DNA of 64,000 nucleotides from Candidatus Barnesiella excrementavium (GTDB lineage Bacteria > Bacteroidota > Bacteroidia > Bacteroidales > Barnesiellaceae). Position 1 is the first letter of the stretch. Every line of letters begins with the position of its first letter. Below, piece by piece: positions 31,158 through 40,472 of this stretch. Location: assembly GCA_019115485.1 (NCBI GenBank), contig DXDM01000022.1, forward strand, positions 1 to 64,000, given 5' to 3'. A program made the position numbers and the translations under genes. The notes beneath the pieces were generated by a model that did no database searches, was not told the DNA's origin, and was given only the letters and a program-made list of their open reading frames with translations.

Positions 31158-31165
31158 CAAAAATA
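31158..31165 (-). promoter_or_regulatory. -7 promoter element of the tamB-like gene
   Basis: TATTTTTG on the minus strand, 14 bases before the ATG, matches TAnnTTTG. No TTTG is found at the right distance. Confidence 0.4.
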
Positions 31166-31263
31166 GTGTATCCTTTTGAAAGTTCCGACAGAATAGGCCC
31201 TTTTCTTTTGGACGGTCGTATGAAAAAAAATGTAAAGGCGGCCGCTTTTTGGTTATAAATATG

Positions 31264-31271
31264 TACTTTTG
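31264..31271 (+). promoter_or_regulatory. -7 promoter element of tsaD
   Basis: TACTTTTG matches TAnnTTTG 41 bases before the ATG at 31312 and lies inside the 5' extension of the track frame, favouring the later start. Confidence 0.5.
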
Positions 31272-31311
31272 CACACCTATAAAAACGACAAGAAAGATAA
31301 ACGATACGGAT

Positions 31312-32331
31312 ATGAGTGTAACGATTTTAGGCATAGAGTCGTCGTGCGACGATACCTCGGCGGCTGTGATTCGCGACGAAGTGATGTTGTCGAACGTAAT
31401 TGCCAGCCAGGCCGTGCACGAAGCCTACGGCGGGGTGGTCCCCGAGTTGGCTTCGCGGGCTCATCAGCAAAATATCATACCGGTGGTTTCCGAAGCCTTG
31501 AAACGGGCTGGCGTCAAACCCGAAGAGTTGAATGCGGTGGCTTTTACCCGAGGTCCCGGTCTGATGGGGTCGCTGCTGGTAGGAACCTCGTTTGCCAAGG
31601 GATTCACTACGGCGCTCAACATTCCGCTGGTCGACGTGAACCATTTGCAGGCTCATGTGATGGCTCACTTCATCAAGCGCTCGCCCGACGACAATACGCG
31701 GCCTCCCTTCCCTTTCTTGTGCCTGCTTGTTTCGGGCGGCAATTCGCAGATTATTAAAGTCGAGGCCTATAACAAGATGACGGTTATCGGGCAGACTATC
31801 GACGATGCCGCCGGCGAGGCCTTCGACAAGTGTGCCAAGGTGATGGGGCTTTCCTATCCGGGGGGGCCTATTGTCGACCGTCTGGCCAAGGAGGGTAACC
31901 CCAAGGCCTTCGCACTGAACAAGCCGCATATCCCGGGGCTCGATTACAGTTTCAGCGGGTTGAAGACCTCGTTCCTCTACCTGTTGAGAGACCGGGTGAA
32001 GGAGGACCCCGATTTTATCGAGAAAAACAAGAACGACCTGTGTGCCTCGTTGCAGGCCACGATTGTGGATATACTCATGGACAAGCTCTACAAGGCGGTG
32101 AAGCAGACCGGTATCAAGCACGTGGCCGTGGCCGGTGGCGTGTCGGCCAATTCGGCCGTGCGGGGAGCCTTCGAGGAGTATGCCCGCCGGTATGGCTGGA
32201 CGGTCTATCTGCCGCCCCTCTCGTTCACGACCGACAATGCGGCCATGGTGGCCATTACAGGATATTACAAATATCTGGACAAAGAGTTTTGCAGCATCGA
32301 GAAGGCCCCCTTTGCCCGGGTGGAATTATAA
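31312..32331 (+). CDS. tsaD: tRNA N6-adenosine threonylcarbamoyltransferase
   Basis: The start at ATG 31312 (MSVTILGIESSCDDT, 339 residues) matches the family N-terminus and follows a promoter element; the track's 31249 start is upstream of both. The metal-binding HLQAH motif, the ASKH ATPase fold segments (LLVSGGNSQI, DDAAGEAFDK) and the C-terminal GGVSAN and TDNAAM motifs are present. With TsaB and TsaE it transfers threonylcarbamoyl to A37 of tRNAs reading ANN codons, in the cytoplasm. It is followed after 13 bases by cinA, so they are likely cotranscribed. Confidence 0.97.
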   Translation: MSVTILGIESSCDDTSAAVIRDEVMLSNVIASQAVHEAYGGVVPELASRAHQQNIIPVVSEALKRAGVKPEELNAVAFTRGPGLMGSLLVGTSFAKGFTTALNIPLVDVNHLQAHVMAHFIKRSPDDNTRPPFPFLCLLVSGGNSQIIKVEAYNKMTVIGQTIDDAAGEAFDKCAKVMGLSYPGGPIVDRLAKEGNPKAFALNKPHIPGLDYSFSGLKTSFLYLLRDRVKEDPDFIEKNKNDLCASLQATIVDILMDKLYKAVKQTGIKHVAVAGGVSANSAVRGAFEEYARRYGWTVYLPPLSFTTDNAAMVAITGYYKYLDKEFCSIEKAPFARVEL

Positions 32332-32344
32332 AGAGGCTTGAAAC

Positions 32345-33586
32345 ATGAATGTCGAGATTATTGTCATCGGTGACGAACTGCTGATTGGGCAGGTTACCGA
32401 TACCAACTCGGGGTGGATTGCCCGCGAGTTGAATCATGTGGGGTGGGAGGTCACCGAGATTACCACCGTGAGAGACCGGGAGCGCGAGATTACCGACGCA
32501 CTCGACAGCTCGTTTGCCCGGGTCGATGTGGTGTTGATGACCGGTGGTCTGGGCCCGACCAAAGACGATATTACCAAGCAGACCCTCTGTCGCTATTTCG
32601 GCGGGAAGATGGTCTTCGACGAGTCGGTGTATGCCAATGTTGAGGCGATTTTCGCCCGCCGTCATTTGCAGATGAACGCGTCGACCCATGACCAGGCCTA
32701 TGTGCCCGACGTCTGCACCGTCATACAGAACCCGGTGGGCACGGCTCCCGTCATGTGGTTCGAGCACGAAGGGAAGGTGCTGGTCTCGATGCCGGGTGTC
32801 CCCACCGAGATGAAGACGGTGATGCAGGAGACCGTTATCCATCGGTTGCGCCAACACTTCTGCGACCACTCGGCCATCTTGCATCGTACCTGCCTGGTCA
32901 AGGACTTTACCGAGTCGCGCCTTTCCGAGTCGCTGACCGACTTTGAAAAACAACTGCCTGCCTGCATCAAGTTGGCCTACCTGCCCACGCCGGGCGTCAT
33001 ACGTCTGCGGTTGACGGCACGGGGCGACGACGAAGCGCAGTTGCAGCCCGTTATCGACGGTGAGTTTGCCCGGTTGAAAACGTTGTTGGGCGAGCATCTC
33101 TTTTGCGATACCGACGCTACCCTGGCCGGTGCGTTGGGGCAGATTCTGGCCCGTCGGGGCGAAACCGTGGCTACGGCCGAGAGTTGCACGGGTGGAAATA
33201 TCGCACACGAGATTACCCGGGTAGCCGGCAGTTCGGCCTATTTTAAAGGTAGTGTGGTGGCCTACTCCAACGAGGTGAAGGCTCATGTGTTGCACGTCTC
33301 TCCCCAGACCCTCGAACAGTGCGGAGCCGTCAGTCGCGACACGGTGTTGCAGATGACCGCCGGCGTGCAGCGTCTGCTGTCGACCGATTGCGCGATAGCC
33401 ACCTCGGGTATTGCCGGGCCGGGTGGTGGTAGTGCCGAGAAACCCGTGGGCACGGTGTGGATTGCCGTGCGCTATGGCGAGCGCGACCGGGCCGAGTGCT
33501 TCCACTTCGGAGGCGAGCGCGAACAGGTCATAGCCCGGGCCACGCAATCGGCTCTGCTCATGCTGGTTCAACTCCTGACCGAGTAG
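32345..33586 (+). CDS. cinA: CinA-family protein (molybdopterin-binding fold plus NMN deamidase domain)
   Basis: This 413-residue protein has the complete two-domain form. The N-terminal MoCF-like domain (about 1-170) has GDELLIGQVTDTNSGWIA and MTGGLGPTKDD. A linker follows, then a C-terminal nicotinamide mononucleotide deamidase domain (about 255-410) with ATAESCTGG and TSGIAGPGGG. Members recycle NMN by deamidation and some hydrolyse ADP-ribose. It ends just before the rpmB promoter. Confidence 0.93.
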   Translation: MNVEIIVIGDELLIGQVTDTNSGWIARELNHVGWEVTEITTVRDREREITDALDSSFARVDVVLMTGGLGPTKDDITKQTLCRYFGGKMVFDESVYANVEAIFARRHLQMNASTHDQAYVPDVCTVIQNPVGTAPVMWFEHEGKVLVSMPGVPTEMKTVMQETVIHRLRQHFCDHSAILHRTCLVKDFTESRLSESLTDFEKQLPACIKLAYLPTPGVIRLRLTARGDDEAQLQPVIDGEFARLKTLLGEHLFCDTDATLAGALGQILARRGETVATAESCTGGNIAHEITRVAGSSAYFKGSVVAYSNEVKAHVLHVSPQTLEQCGAVSRDTVLQMTAGVQRLLSTDCAIATSGIAGPGGGSAEKPVGTVWIAVRYGERDRAECFHFGGEREQVIARATQSALLMLVQLLTE

Positions 33587-33626
33587 GGGGGGGACGAAAA
33601 AAGTTCCTATTTTAATCGTCTAAAAA

Positions 33627-33658
33627 TTTGGAACCTATTCTTAAAATGCTTTACTTTG
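33627..33658 (+). promoter_or_regulatory. Promoter of the rpmB-rpmG operon
   Basis: TTTG-N20-TTACTTTG fits the Bacteroidota consensus with one mismatch in the -7 box. It lies 51 bases before the rpmB start. Confidence 0.6.
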
Positions 33659-33709
33659 CACTCTGTTTGCGAAAGCAGTAAGAAAAAACAAATAAAATAA
33701 TAGATAGCG

Positions 33710-33964
33710 ATGTCAAAGATTTGTCAAATTACAGGGAAAAAAGCAATGGTTGGCAACAACGTTTCGCACTCGAAAAGAAGAACGAAAAGAAAATTCGATG
33801 TCAACCTCTTTACGAAGAAATTTTATTGGGTAGAACAGGATTGCTGGATTACACTTACACTGTCGGCTGCCGGTCTTCGTACGATCAATAAAATGGGATT
33901 AGATGCAGCTATCAAGCAAGCTGCCGAAAATGGTTATTTAACGGAAGTAAAAATGTTGTATTAA
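33710..33964 (+). CDS. rpmB: 50S ribosomal protein L28
   Basis: This 84-residue basic protein starts [21 protein letters not shown], the bL28 signature, and continues with [11 protein letters not shown]. It is the first gene of rpmB-rpmG-DUF4295; rpmG begins 3 bases after its stop. Confidence 0.97.
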   Translation: MSKICQITGKKAMVGNNVSHSKRRTKRKFDVNLFTKKFYWVEQDCWITLTLSAAGLRTINKMGLDAAIKQAAENGYLTEVKMLY

Positions 33965-33967
33965 GAT

Positions 33968-34156
33968 ATGGCAAAGAAAGCAAAAGGTAATCGCGTTCAA
34001 GTGATCCTCGAATGTACGGAACACAAGGCTAGTGGTATGCCGGGAACATCGCGTTATATTACCACCAAAAACAGAAAAAATACCACAGAGCGTTTGGAGT
34101 TGAAAAAGTACAACCCCATTCTGAAAAGAGTTACTGTTCACAAAGAAATAAAATAA
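33968..34156 (+). CDS. rpmG: 50S ribosomal protein L33
   Basis: The 62 residues have the bL33 pattern ([29 protein letters not shown]). Where zinc-binding forms carry CxxC pairs, this one has a single Cys, so it is the zinc-free form. It is cotranscribed with rpmB. Confidence 0.96.
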   Translation: MAKKAKGNRVQVILECTEHKASGMPGTSRYITTKNRKNTTERLELKKYNPILKRVTVHKEIK

Positions 34157-34170
34157 GGAAGGATTGAACC

Positions 34171-34323
34171 ATGGCAAAGAAAACAGTTGCATCGTTGCAA
34201 AAAGGCGAAGGCCGTACGTATTCCAAAGTGATTAAAATGGTGAAATCGCCGAAAACGGGGGCTTACACCTTCCAAGAGGAAATGGTACCCAATGACTCGG
34301 TGAAAGACGTGCTGAATAAGTAA
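34171..34323 (+). CDS. DUF4295 small basic protein (ribosome-associated candidate)
   Basis: This 50-residue frame is too short for the track. It starts MAKKTVASLQKGEGRTYSKV and ends VPNDSVKDVLNK. It lies 14 bases after rpmG with the same start context (ATGGCAAAGAAA). DUF4295 proteins are found in Bacteroidota next to rpmB-rpmG; I recall that a Bacteroidota-specific ribosomal protein, bL38, was described from a Flavobacterium ribosome and may be this family, but I cannot check that here. Its length, high Lys content and position support a ribosomal role. A terminator follows. Confidence 0.88.
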   Translation: MAKKTVASLQKGEGRTYSKVIKMVKSPKTGAYTFQEEMVPNDSVKDVLNK

Positions 34324-34346
34324 GTCATAATTAGCGCAATATAAAG

Positions 34347-34386
34347 AAAACTTTCTTATGCAAAATGTGTAAGGAAGTTTTTTTTT
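34347..34386 (+). terminator. Terminator of rpmB-rpmG-DUF4295
   Basis: A 12-bp stem AAAACTTTCTTA/TAAGGAAGTTTT with one G-U pair is followed by a long T-run. Confidence 0.85.
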
Positions 34387-34401
34387 ACCGTCATAATTTT
34401 A

Positions 34402-34409
34402 TAGCTTTG
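34402..34409 (+). promoter_or_regulatory. -7 promoter element of ftsY
   Basis: TAGCTTTG matches TAnnTTTG. A T-run that belongs to the preceding terminator lies at the -33 position, so the two elements overlap. Confidence 0.5.
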
Positions 34410-34455
34410 CATAACGTGCGGGTGCTCTGCACGACTACCGATTAAAATTTCATAT

Positions 34456-35409
34456 ATGGGATTATTCGATTTCTTTTCAAAAGAAAAAAAAGAGACCCTC
34501 GATAAAGGTCTTTCCAAAACCAAAGAGGGCGTATTTTCCAAATTGGCCCGTATCGTTGCCGGTAAATCGCAGGTCGACGATGCTATCCTGGACGACTTGG
34601 AAGAGGTGCTCATCACCTCGGACGTGGGCGTAGAGACTACGCTGCGCATCATCGAACGGATAGAGAAGCGGGTGGCTCGCGACAAATACATCAATACCAA
34701 CGAGTTGAATCGCATTCTGCGGGAAGAAATCACGGCGCTGTTGACCGAAAACGGCGTGGAGGAGTCGGGCGAGTTTACCGTCCCGGCCGATAAGAAACCT
34801 TATGTGATTATGGTTGTGGGAGTGAACGGCGTGGGCAAGACCACCACGATTGGCAAGCTGGCCTACCAGTACAAGAAGCGGGGTTACAGTGTCTATCTGG
34901 GTGCCGCCGACACGTTCAGAGCCGCAGCTGTCGAGCAGCTGATGATTTGGGGCGAACGGGTAGGCGTGCCTGTGGTGAAGCAGAAGATGGGGGCCGACCC
35001 GGCCTCGGTGGCCTTCGACACCCTCAGTTCGGCCAAAGCCAACCAGGCCGACGTGGTGATTATCGACACCGCCGGCCGTCTGCACAACAAGTTGAACCTG
35101 ATGAACGAGCTCACCAAAATCAAGAAGGTGATGGAGAAGATTGTACCCGGAGCTCCGCACGAGGTGCTGCTGGTACTTGACGGATCTACGGGACAGAACG
35201 CCTTTGAGCAGGCCAAGCAGTTTACGGCCGCGACCGAGGTGAACGAGCTGGCCATCACCAAGCTCGACGGTACGGCCAAGGGGGGCGTGGTCATCGGCAT
35301 ATCGGACCACTTCAAGATTCCCGTCAAGTATATCGGACTGGGCGAAGGCCTGGAAGACTTGCAGGTATTCCGCCGGAAAGAGTTTGTCGACTCTCTGTTC
35401 GGTGATTGA
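34456..35409 (+). CDS. ftsY: Signal recognition particle receptor FtsY
   Basis: The 317 residues cover the NG domain only; the long acidic A domain of the enterobacterial protein is absent, as is usual in this phylum. GTPase motifs are G1 GVNGVGKTTTIGKLA, G2 region AADTFRAAA, G3 DTAGR and G4 TKLDGTAKGG. An amphipathic N-terminal stretch (MGLFDFFSKEKKE) may contact the membrane. With Ffh it docks ribosome-nascent chains at SecYEG. rimO follows after a hairpin. Confidence 0.97.
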   Translation: MGLFDFFSKEKKETLDKGLSKTKEGVFSKLARIVAGKSQVDDAILDDLEEVLITSDVGVETTLRIIERIEKRVARDKYINTNELNRILREEITALLTENGVEESGEFTVPADKKPYVIMVVGVNGVGKTTTIGKLAYQYKKRGYSVYLGAADTFRAAAVEQLMIWGERVGVPVVKQKMGADPASVAFDTLSSAKANQADVVIIDTAGRLHNKLNLMNELTKIKKVMEKIVPGAPHEVLLVLDGSTGQNAFEQAKQFTAATEVNELAITKLDGTAKGGVVIGISDHFKIPVKYIGLGEGLEDLQVFRRKEFVDSLFGD

Positions 35410-35428
35410 TTTTTCAACAATGTATTTG

Positions 35429-35467
35429 CGGCTGGGGAGTCGAGTGCCGACTCTCGTAGCCGTTTTT
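35429..35467 (+). terminator. Probable terminator between ftsY and rimO
   Basis: A stem of CGGCT/AGCCG with an inner GAGTCG/CGACTC is followed by TTTTT, 15 bases before the rimO start. Readthrough or a promoter in the stem region would be needed for rimO. Confidence 0.6.
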
Positions 35468-35481
35468 CATGTAATGTCAAG

Positions 35482-36792
35482 ATGATAAAGAATAGCGTCG
35501 ATATTATTACGTTGGGCTGTTCCAAGAATCTGGTCGATTCGGAACGGCTGATGCATCGCTTTGCCGAAGCCGGTTACAAAGTGCGTCACGACCCCGAGAA
35601 GGTGTCGAGCGAATATGTGGTGGTCAATACCTGCGGTTTCATCGGCGACGCCAAAGAGGAGTCCATCGAGATGATTCTGCAAATGGTCGAGGCCAAGAAG
35701 GCCCGCAAGATACGCCACCTCTATGTGATGGGCTGTCTGTCGCAACGCTACCGCGAGGAGCTCGAAACCGAAATACCCGAGGTCGACAAGTTTTACGGGA
35801 AGTTCGACTGGACCAACCTCATTACCGACCTGGGTACCTGCGACAGCAACGACGCCCGGGATTTCGGCCGTATTCTCACTACCCCGCCGCACTATGCCTA
35901 TGTGAAGATTGCCGAGGGGTGCAACCGCTTCTGCTCCTACTGTGCCATACCGCTTATCACGGGTCGTTTTGTCTCCTATCCCATGGAGGAGCTGCTCGAC
36001 GAGGTGCGGTCGCTGGTAGCCCGCGGGGTGAAGGAGTTCCAGATTATCGCCCAGGACCTCTCGTCCTACGGCCTTGACCTGTATGGCGAGTTGAAGTTGC
36101 CTGAGCTCATCGACCGCATGGCGCAGATACCGGGGGTGAAATGGATACGGTTGCACTATGCCTATCCCTCGCAGTTCCCCTACGACATTCTGCCGGTGAT
36201 GCGTCGTCACGCCAACGTGTGCAACTACCTCGATATCGCCTTGCAGCACATCAGCGACCACATCTTGCAAGACATGCGCCGCCATGTGACCAAGCAGGAG
36301 ACCTATGATTTGTTGAAACGCATACGGGCCGAGGTGCCCGGTATCCATATCCGCACCACCCTCATGGTGGGCTATCCCGGCGAGACCGACGAGGATTTCG
36401 AGGAGCTGAAACAGTTTGTACGCGAAGCCCGCTTCGAACGCATGGGGGCGTTTGCCTACTCCGAGGAGGAGGGTACCTATGCCGCCAACCACTTCCCCGA
36501 CTCGGTTCCCGAGGAGGTGAAGCAGGCCCGGCTCGACGAACTGATGGCATTGCAGGAGGAGATTGCCCTCGAAAGCAATCGCTCGAAGGTGGGGCAGGAG
36601 TTTGACGTGATGGTCGACCGTGAAGAGGAGGATTACTATGTGGGGCGTACCGAGTACGATTCGCCCGAGGTCGACCCTGAGGTGCTCATCGCCAAGAGTC
36701 GCACGTTGCCTGTCGGTGAATTTTGTCGGGTGAAGATTGTCGAGGCCATGCCCTTTGAGCTGATGGCCGAGCCTGTCACGTCGGACCGATAA
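35482..36792 (+). CDS. rimO: Ribosomal protein S12 (uS12) methylthiotransferase RimO
   Basis: The 436 residues show an N-terminal UPF0004 domain with three cluster cysteines (LGCSKN, NTCGF, MGCLSQ). The radical SAM motif is CNRFCSYCAIP, with a barrel through about residue 360, and a TRAM domain ends the protein (EFDVMVDREEEDYYVGRT). It adds a methylthio group to an Asp of ribosomal protein S12. The pattern SYGLDLYGE fits RimO rather than MiaB. The menaquinone operon starts 9 bases after it and may be read from the same transcript. Confidence 0.95.
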   Translation: MIKNSVDIITLGCSKNLVDSERLMHRFAEAGYKVRHDPEKVSSEYVVVNTCGFIGDAKEESIEMILQMVEAKKARKIRHLYVMGCLSQRYREELETEIPEVDKFYGKFDWTNLITDLGTCDSNDARDFGRILTTPPHYAYVKIAEGCNRFCSYCAIPLITGRFVSYPMEELLDEVRSLVARGVKEFQIIAQDLSSYGLDLYGELKLPELIDRMAQIPGVKWIRLHYAYPSQFPYDILPVMRRHANVCNYLDIALQHISDHILQDMRRHVTKQETYDLLKRIRAEVPGIHIRTTLMVGYPGETDEDFEELKQFVREARFERMGAFAYSEEEGTYAANHFPDSVPEEVKQARLDELMALQEEIALESNRSKVGQEFDVMVDREEEDYYVGRTEYDSPEVDPEVLIAKSRTLPVGEFCRVKIVEAMPFELMAEPVTSDR

Positions 36793-36801
36793 TCCTCTGC
36801 G

Positions 36802-37905
36802 GTGATCATGAGTGGCGCATCTTCCGCAATATCGCTTTTGCGGCAAGCTTTCGAACAGAGCCTTGCCGCACGTTTTCCCGCCTTTGCCTTTCGTCTGCCG
36901 GGCGGGCACGACTTTTATTGGGGCGCTTGTGCAGCCAACAGGCTGGTCACTCTCGGCGCCGACCGGCTCCCGGACGAAGGGGCCGGATTCCTCTTTGCTC
37001 CTTTTGACCGGGAGGCTCTCCCCACGCTCTTTTTCCCGGTAAGACCTGCGCCGGTCGAAGAGCTCGACCCGACCACTTTGAAATCGTATGCCACCCCAGC
37101 AGTGACAACAGCCGAGGAGCCCATGCCGTTGTCCGATACGGATTATCCGTCGTATGAACGGCAGGCACAGACGCTGGTGGAGGCGATGGCTCGCGGGGAG
37201 TTGAGAAAAGCGGTACTTTCACGTACCGTCACGCTGCCTCGGCCGGCCGTTTCGGACGTCGAACTTTTTGTGCGGTTGGCGGCCAGGTATCCCGCAGCCT
37301 TTGTCAGCTGGGTGCATCTGCCCGGTGGCAGCCGTTGGATAGGAGCCACCCCCGAGACTCTGCTCGACTATGACGGGCGGGTGTTGTCGACCATGGCGCT
37401 GGCCGGTACCCGTCGGGCGGGCAGCCCGGGCGAGTGGGGGCAGAAGGAGCAGGACGAGCAGCAGATTGTGGCCGACTCGATTGTGGCATCGCTCGCGGGT
37501 TGCGGGCTGGCTCCCGTCGTGGGGAGCCGCTTTACCCGGCAGGCCGCTCAGGTCGAGCATCTGTGTACGCCCGTTTCGGTCGAGGGCCATCTCGACCGGG
37601 AGCAGTTGGCCCGGGTCTTGTCGGCACTGCACCCCACACCGGCGGTCGGGGGGTATCCCAAAGAGGCTGCAAAGGAGTGGATAGACCGTGTGGAGGCGCA
37701 CCGTCGCCGCTACTACGGTGGATTTCTGGGTCCGATAGAAAGGGAAGGGGTGCATCTGTTTGTCAACTTGCGTTGCATGGAGATGAACAAGACGCATGTG
37801 AGATTGTATGTAGGTGGTGGGCTTACGGCCCAATCGCTGCCTGCCAGTGAATGGAGCGAGACCGAGGCCAAGGCGCAGACCTTGCTCTCGGTCCTTAACG
37901 GTTAA
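36802..37905 (+). CDS. menF: Isochorismate synthase
   Basis: This 367-residue chorismate-binding enzyme starts at GTG 36802 or the ATG two codons on. The family core has LRKAVLSRT, WIGATPETLL and ALAGTRR. Its C-terminal region has the LHPTPAVGGYPKE motif and RRRYYGGFLG. It isomerises chorismate to isochorismate, the entry to menaquinone. It is first in menF-menD-menB-menC-menE, with only 4 bases before menD, so function is set by context rather than the similar EntC. Confidence 0.93.
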   Translation: MIMSGASSAISLLRQAFEQSLAARFPAFAFRLPGGHDFYWGACAANRLVTLGADRLPDEGAGFLFAPFDREALPTLFFPVRPAPVEELDPTTLKSYATPAVTTAEEPMPLSDTDYPSYERQAQTLVEAMARGELRKAVLSRTVTLPRPAVSDVELFVRLAARYPAAFVSWVHLPGGSRWIGATPETLLDYDGRVLSTMALAGTRRAGSPGEWGQKEQDEQQIVADSIVASLAGCGLAPVVGSRFTRQAAQVEHLCTPVSVEGHLDREQLARVLSALHPTPAVGGYPKEAAKEWIDRVEAHRRRYYGGFLGPIEREGVHLFVNLRCMEMNKTHVRLYVGGGLTAQSLPASEWSETEAKAQTLLSVLNG

Positions 37906-37909
37906 TCGA

Positions 37910-39604
37910 ATGAAACGTATGAAGACAACAGACAAACAGGGGTGTAATGCCCTCGTCGAGATTTTGGCAAAACAGGGGGTGAAACGGGTAGTCCTTTCGC
38001 CCGGGTCGAGAAACGCCCCGCTTTTGATGGCCTTTTCGAGAAGCGAGTCTATCGAGTCGTATGTGGTGGTCGACGAACGCACTGCCGCTTTCATGGCCCT
38101 GGGCATGTCGCAGCGCAGCGGCGAGCCGGTGGCGCTGGTCTGTACCTCGGGTACCGCCTTGCTCAACTATGCACCTGCCGTGGCCGAAGCCTATTATCAG
38201 CACATTCCGTTGATTGTCGTGTCGGGCGACCGTCCCATCGAGTGGATTGATCAGGACGACGGTCAGACCCTGCGCCAGTATGGAGCCTTGTCGCACGTGG
38301 TGAAACGGTCGTACGACCTGCGTGCCGAGTGGACCCTGGCGACCGACGGCTGGTATTTCAACCGTTGCGTGAATGATGCCCTGCTTACCGCTCTCTCGGG
38401 CGAGAAGGGGCCGGTACATATCAACCTTTCCATTACCGAGCCGCTCACCGGCGAGACCGACTGTCCGCCCCGTCCCGAGCGGTTGGTAACGAGAATCCCG
38501 GCGGCCCGTGTGCCCGACGAGGAGTCGATGTCGCTCCTGAGCGACGAGTTCATGTCGGCCCGCAAGGTGCTGGTCGTGGCCGCCTTCATGCAGCCCGACG
38601 AGGCGCTGGGTCGAGCCCTCTCGCAACTGGCTCGATTGCCTCAGGTGGTAGTCCTTACCGAGACTCTGGCCAATGTGCGGGGCGAAGGGTTTATCCCTAC
38701 CATCGACCGGGTCTACTCGGTGCTCGACAAGAGCGAGTGGCCCGAATTTGCCCCCGATCTGCTCATTACCCTGGGTGGTTCGCTGGTGTCGCGCATGATC
38801 AAGGCCTTTTTGCGGCAACACAAGCCCCGGGCCCATTGGCGCATCTCGCAGGGCGACCGGGTGGTCGATACCATGCAGGCGCTCACCCGTCAGATTGAGT
38901 CCGCTCCGTCTCCCTTTATCGAGGCGCTTGCCCGTCGGGTTTCGGCGGTCGGGAGCGATTACGCGGCCCGCTGGCACGACAAGGAGCGCCTGGCTACTCG
39001 CCTGCACGACGATTACATCGCCCGCATCGGGTGGTGCGACTTGAAGGCCTTCTCGATGATTCTGCCTGCCATACCGGCCGGAACCGCCCTGCAACTCTCC
39101 AACGGCACGACGGTGCGTTATGTCCAGCTCTTCGACTGCCCGCAGGCAAGCCGAAACGACTGCAACCGCGGGGTGTGTGGTATCGACGGCTCTACCTCGA
39201 CGGCCGCCGGTGCCTCGTGTGTGGACGAGTCCATGACCCTTTTCATCACGGGCGACATGAGCTTCTCCTACGATGTCAATGGCCTCTCGTCGGCCTATCT
39301 GTCGCCCCGGTTCAAGGTGATAGTCATGTGCAACGGCGGGGGTGGCATCTTCCGCTTTATCAAACCCACGGCCGGTCTGCCCGAGCTGGAGCGCTGCTTT
39401 GAGGTGCATCGCGATATTCCTGTCGAGAAATATGCCGACCTCTTTGGCTTGCGCTATTTCGAAATTCACGACGAGGCATCGGCTGCCGAGGTGCTGCCCC
39501 GCTTCTTTGCCGAGAGCGGACAACCGGCTATTCTGGCCGTGCATACGCCCAACGTCTATAATGCCGAGGTGTTGCGGGGCTACTTCCGCCGGGCCCGGTC
39601 ATAA
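37910..39604 (+). CDS. menD: 2-succinyl-5-enolpyruvyl-6-hydroxy-3-cyclohexene-1-carboxylate synthase
   Basis: The start is ATG 37910, just after the menF stop; the track's 37814 start overlaps menF and adds junk. The product has 564 residues. It is a thiamine diphosphate enzyme: an N-terminal PYR domain (VLSPGSRNAPLL, VVDERTAAFMALGM, CTSGTALLNYAPAV) and a C-terminal PP domain with the cofactor motif GDMSFSYDVNGL. It condenses isochorismate with 2-oxoglutarate. menB follows after 42 bases. Confidence 0.96.
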   Translation: MKRMKTTDKQGCNALVEILAKQGVKRVVLSPGSRNAPLLMAFSRSESIESYVVVDERTAAFMALGMSQRSGEPVALVCTSGTALLNYAPAVAEAYYQHIPLIVVSGDRPIEWIDQDDGQTLRQYGALSHVVKRSYDLRAEWTLATDGWYFNRCVNDALLTALSGEKGPVHINLSITEPLTGETDCPPRPERLVTRIPAARVPDEESMSLLSDEFMSARKVLVVAAFMQPDEALGRALSQLARLPQVVVLTETLANVRGEGFIPTIDRVYSVLDKSEWPEFAPDLLITLGGSLVSRMIKAFLRQHKPRAHWRISQGDRVVDTMQALTRQIESAPSPFIEALARRVSAVGSDYAARWHDKERLATRLHDDYIARIGWCDLKAFSMILPAIPAGTALQLSNGTTVRYVQLFDCPQASRNDCNRGVCGIDGSTSTAAGASCVDESMTLFITGDMSFSYDVNGLSSAYLSPRFKVIVMCNGGGGIFRFIKPTAGLPELERCFEVHRDIPVEKYADLFGLRYFEIHDEASAAEVLPRFFAESGQPAILAVHTPNVYNAEVLRGYFRRARS

Positions 39605-39646
39605 ATCTGAATCTTCCGTTTTTTACGATACTAACAACGACACGAT

Positions 39647-40471
39647 ATGAAAAAATTTGATTGGAAACCCATCAAGGAGTATGAGGATATCCTCTTCGAT
39701 TACTACGACGGAATCGCCAAAATCACGATTAACCGCCCGCAGGTGTATAATGCGTTTCGTCCACAGACCAACAACGAGATGCTCGATGCCATGGCTATCT
39801 GCCGCGAGCGTCCCGATATCGGCGTGGTGGTACTCACCGGTGCCGGCGACAAGGCCTTCTGCTCGGGTGGCGACCAGAAGGTGAAGGGTATCGGCGGCTA
39901 TATCGACGGGAACGGGGTACCCCGTCTCAACGTGCTCGACCTGCACAAGGCGATACGCTCCATTCCCAAGCCGGTCATCGCCATGGTCAACGGCTATGCC
40001 ATAGGCGGCGGCCATGTGCTGCATGTGGTATGCGACCTGACGATTGCCTCGGAGAATGCCCGCTTCGGGCAGACGGGCCCCAAGGTGGGCAGCTTCGATG
40101 GCGGCTTCGGTTCCTCCTATCTGGCCCGCATCGTGGGGCAGAAGAAGGCGCGCGAAATCTGGTTCCTCTGTCGCCAGTACACGGCTCGGGAGGCCGAGGA
40201 CATGGGTCTGGTCAACAAGGTGGTGCCTTTCGACCGGCTGGAAGAGGAGACCGTCGAGTGGTGCCAGATGATTTTGAAACGCAGCCCCATGGCTATTCGC
40301 ATGATCAAGCGGGCGCTGAATGCCGAACTCGACGGACAGCGTGGTCTCATGGAGTTTGCCGGCGATGCCACATTGCTCTACTATCTTATGGAAGAGGCGC
40401 AGGAGGGGAAGAACGCCTTCCTCGAAAAGCGCGATCCCGATTTCCAGAAATTCCCCAAATTCCCCGGCTAA
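39647..40471 (+). CDS. menB: 1,4-dihydroxy-2-naphthoyl-CoA synthase
   Basis: This 274-residue crotonase-fold enzyme has the oxyanion-hole segments [10 protein letters not shown] and [11 protein letters not shown], and the MenB-typical [20 protein letters not shown]. It cyclises succinylbenzoyl-CoA to the naphthoyl-CoA. The stop is one base before the menC ATG, so translation is likely coupled. Confidence 0.97.
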   Translation: MKKFDWKPIKEYEDILFDYYDGIAKITINRPQVYNAFRPQTNNEMLDAMAICRERPDIGVVVLTGAGDKAFCSGGDQKVKGIGGYIDGNGVPRLNVLDLHKAIRSIPKPVIAMVNGYAIGGGHVLHVVCDLTIASENARFGQTGPKVGSFDGGFGSSYLARIVGQKKAREIWFLCRQYTAREAEDMGLVNKVVPFDRLEEETVEWCQMILKRSPMAIRMIKRALNAELDGQRGLMEFAGDATLLYYLMEEAQEGKNAFLEKRDPDFQKFPKFPG

Positions 40472-40472
40472 G

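Noticed and set aside
37895-39544. 549-codon minus-strand frame
   Set aside because: Antisense to menD, which has complete ThDP motifs.
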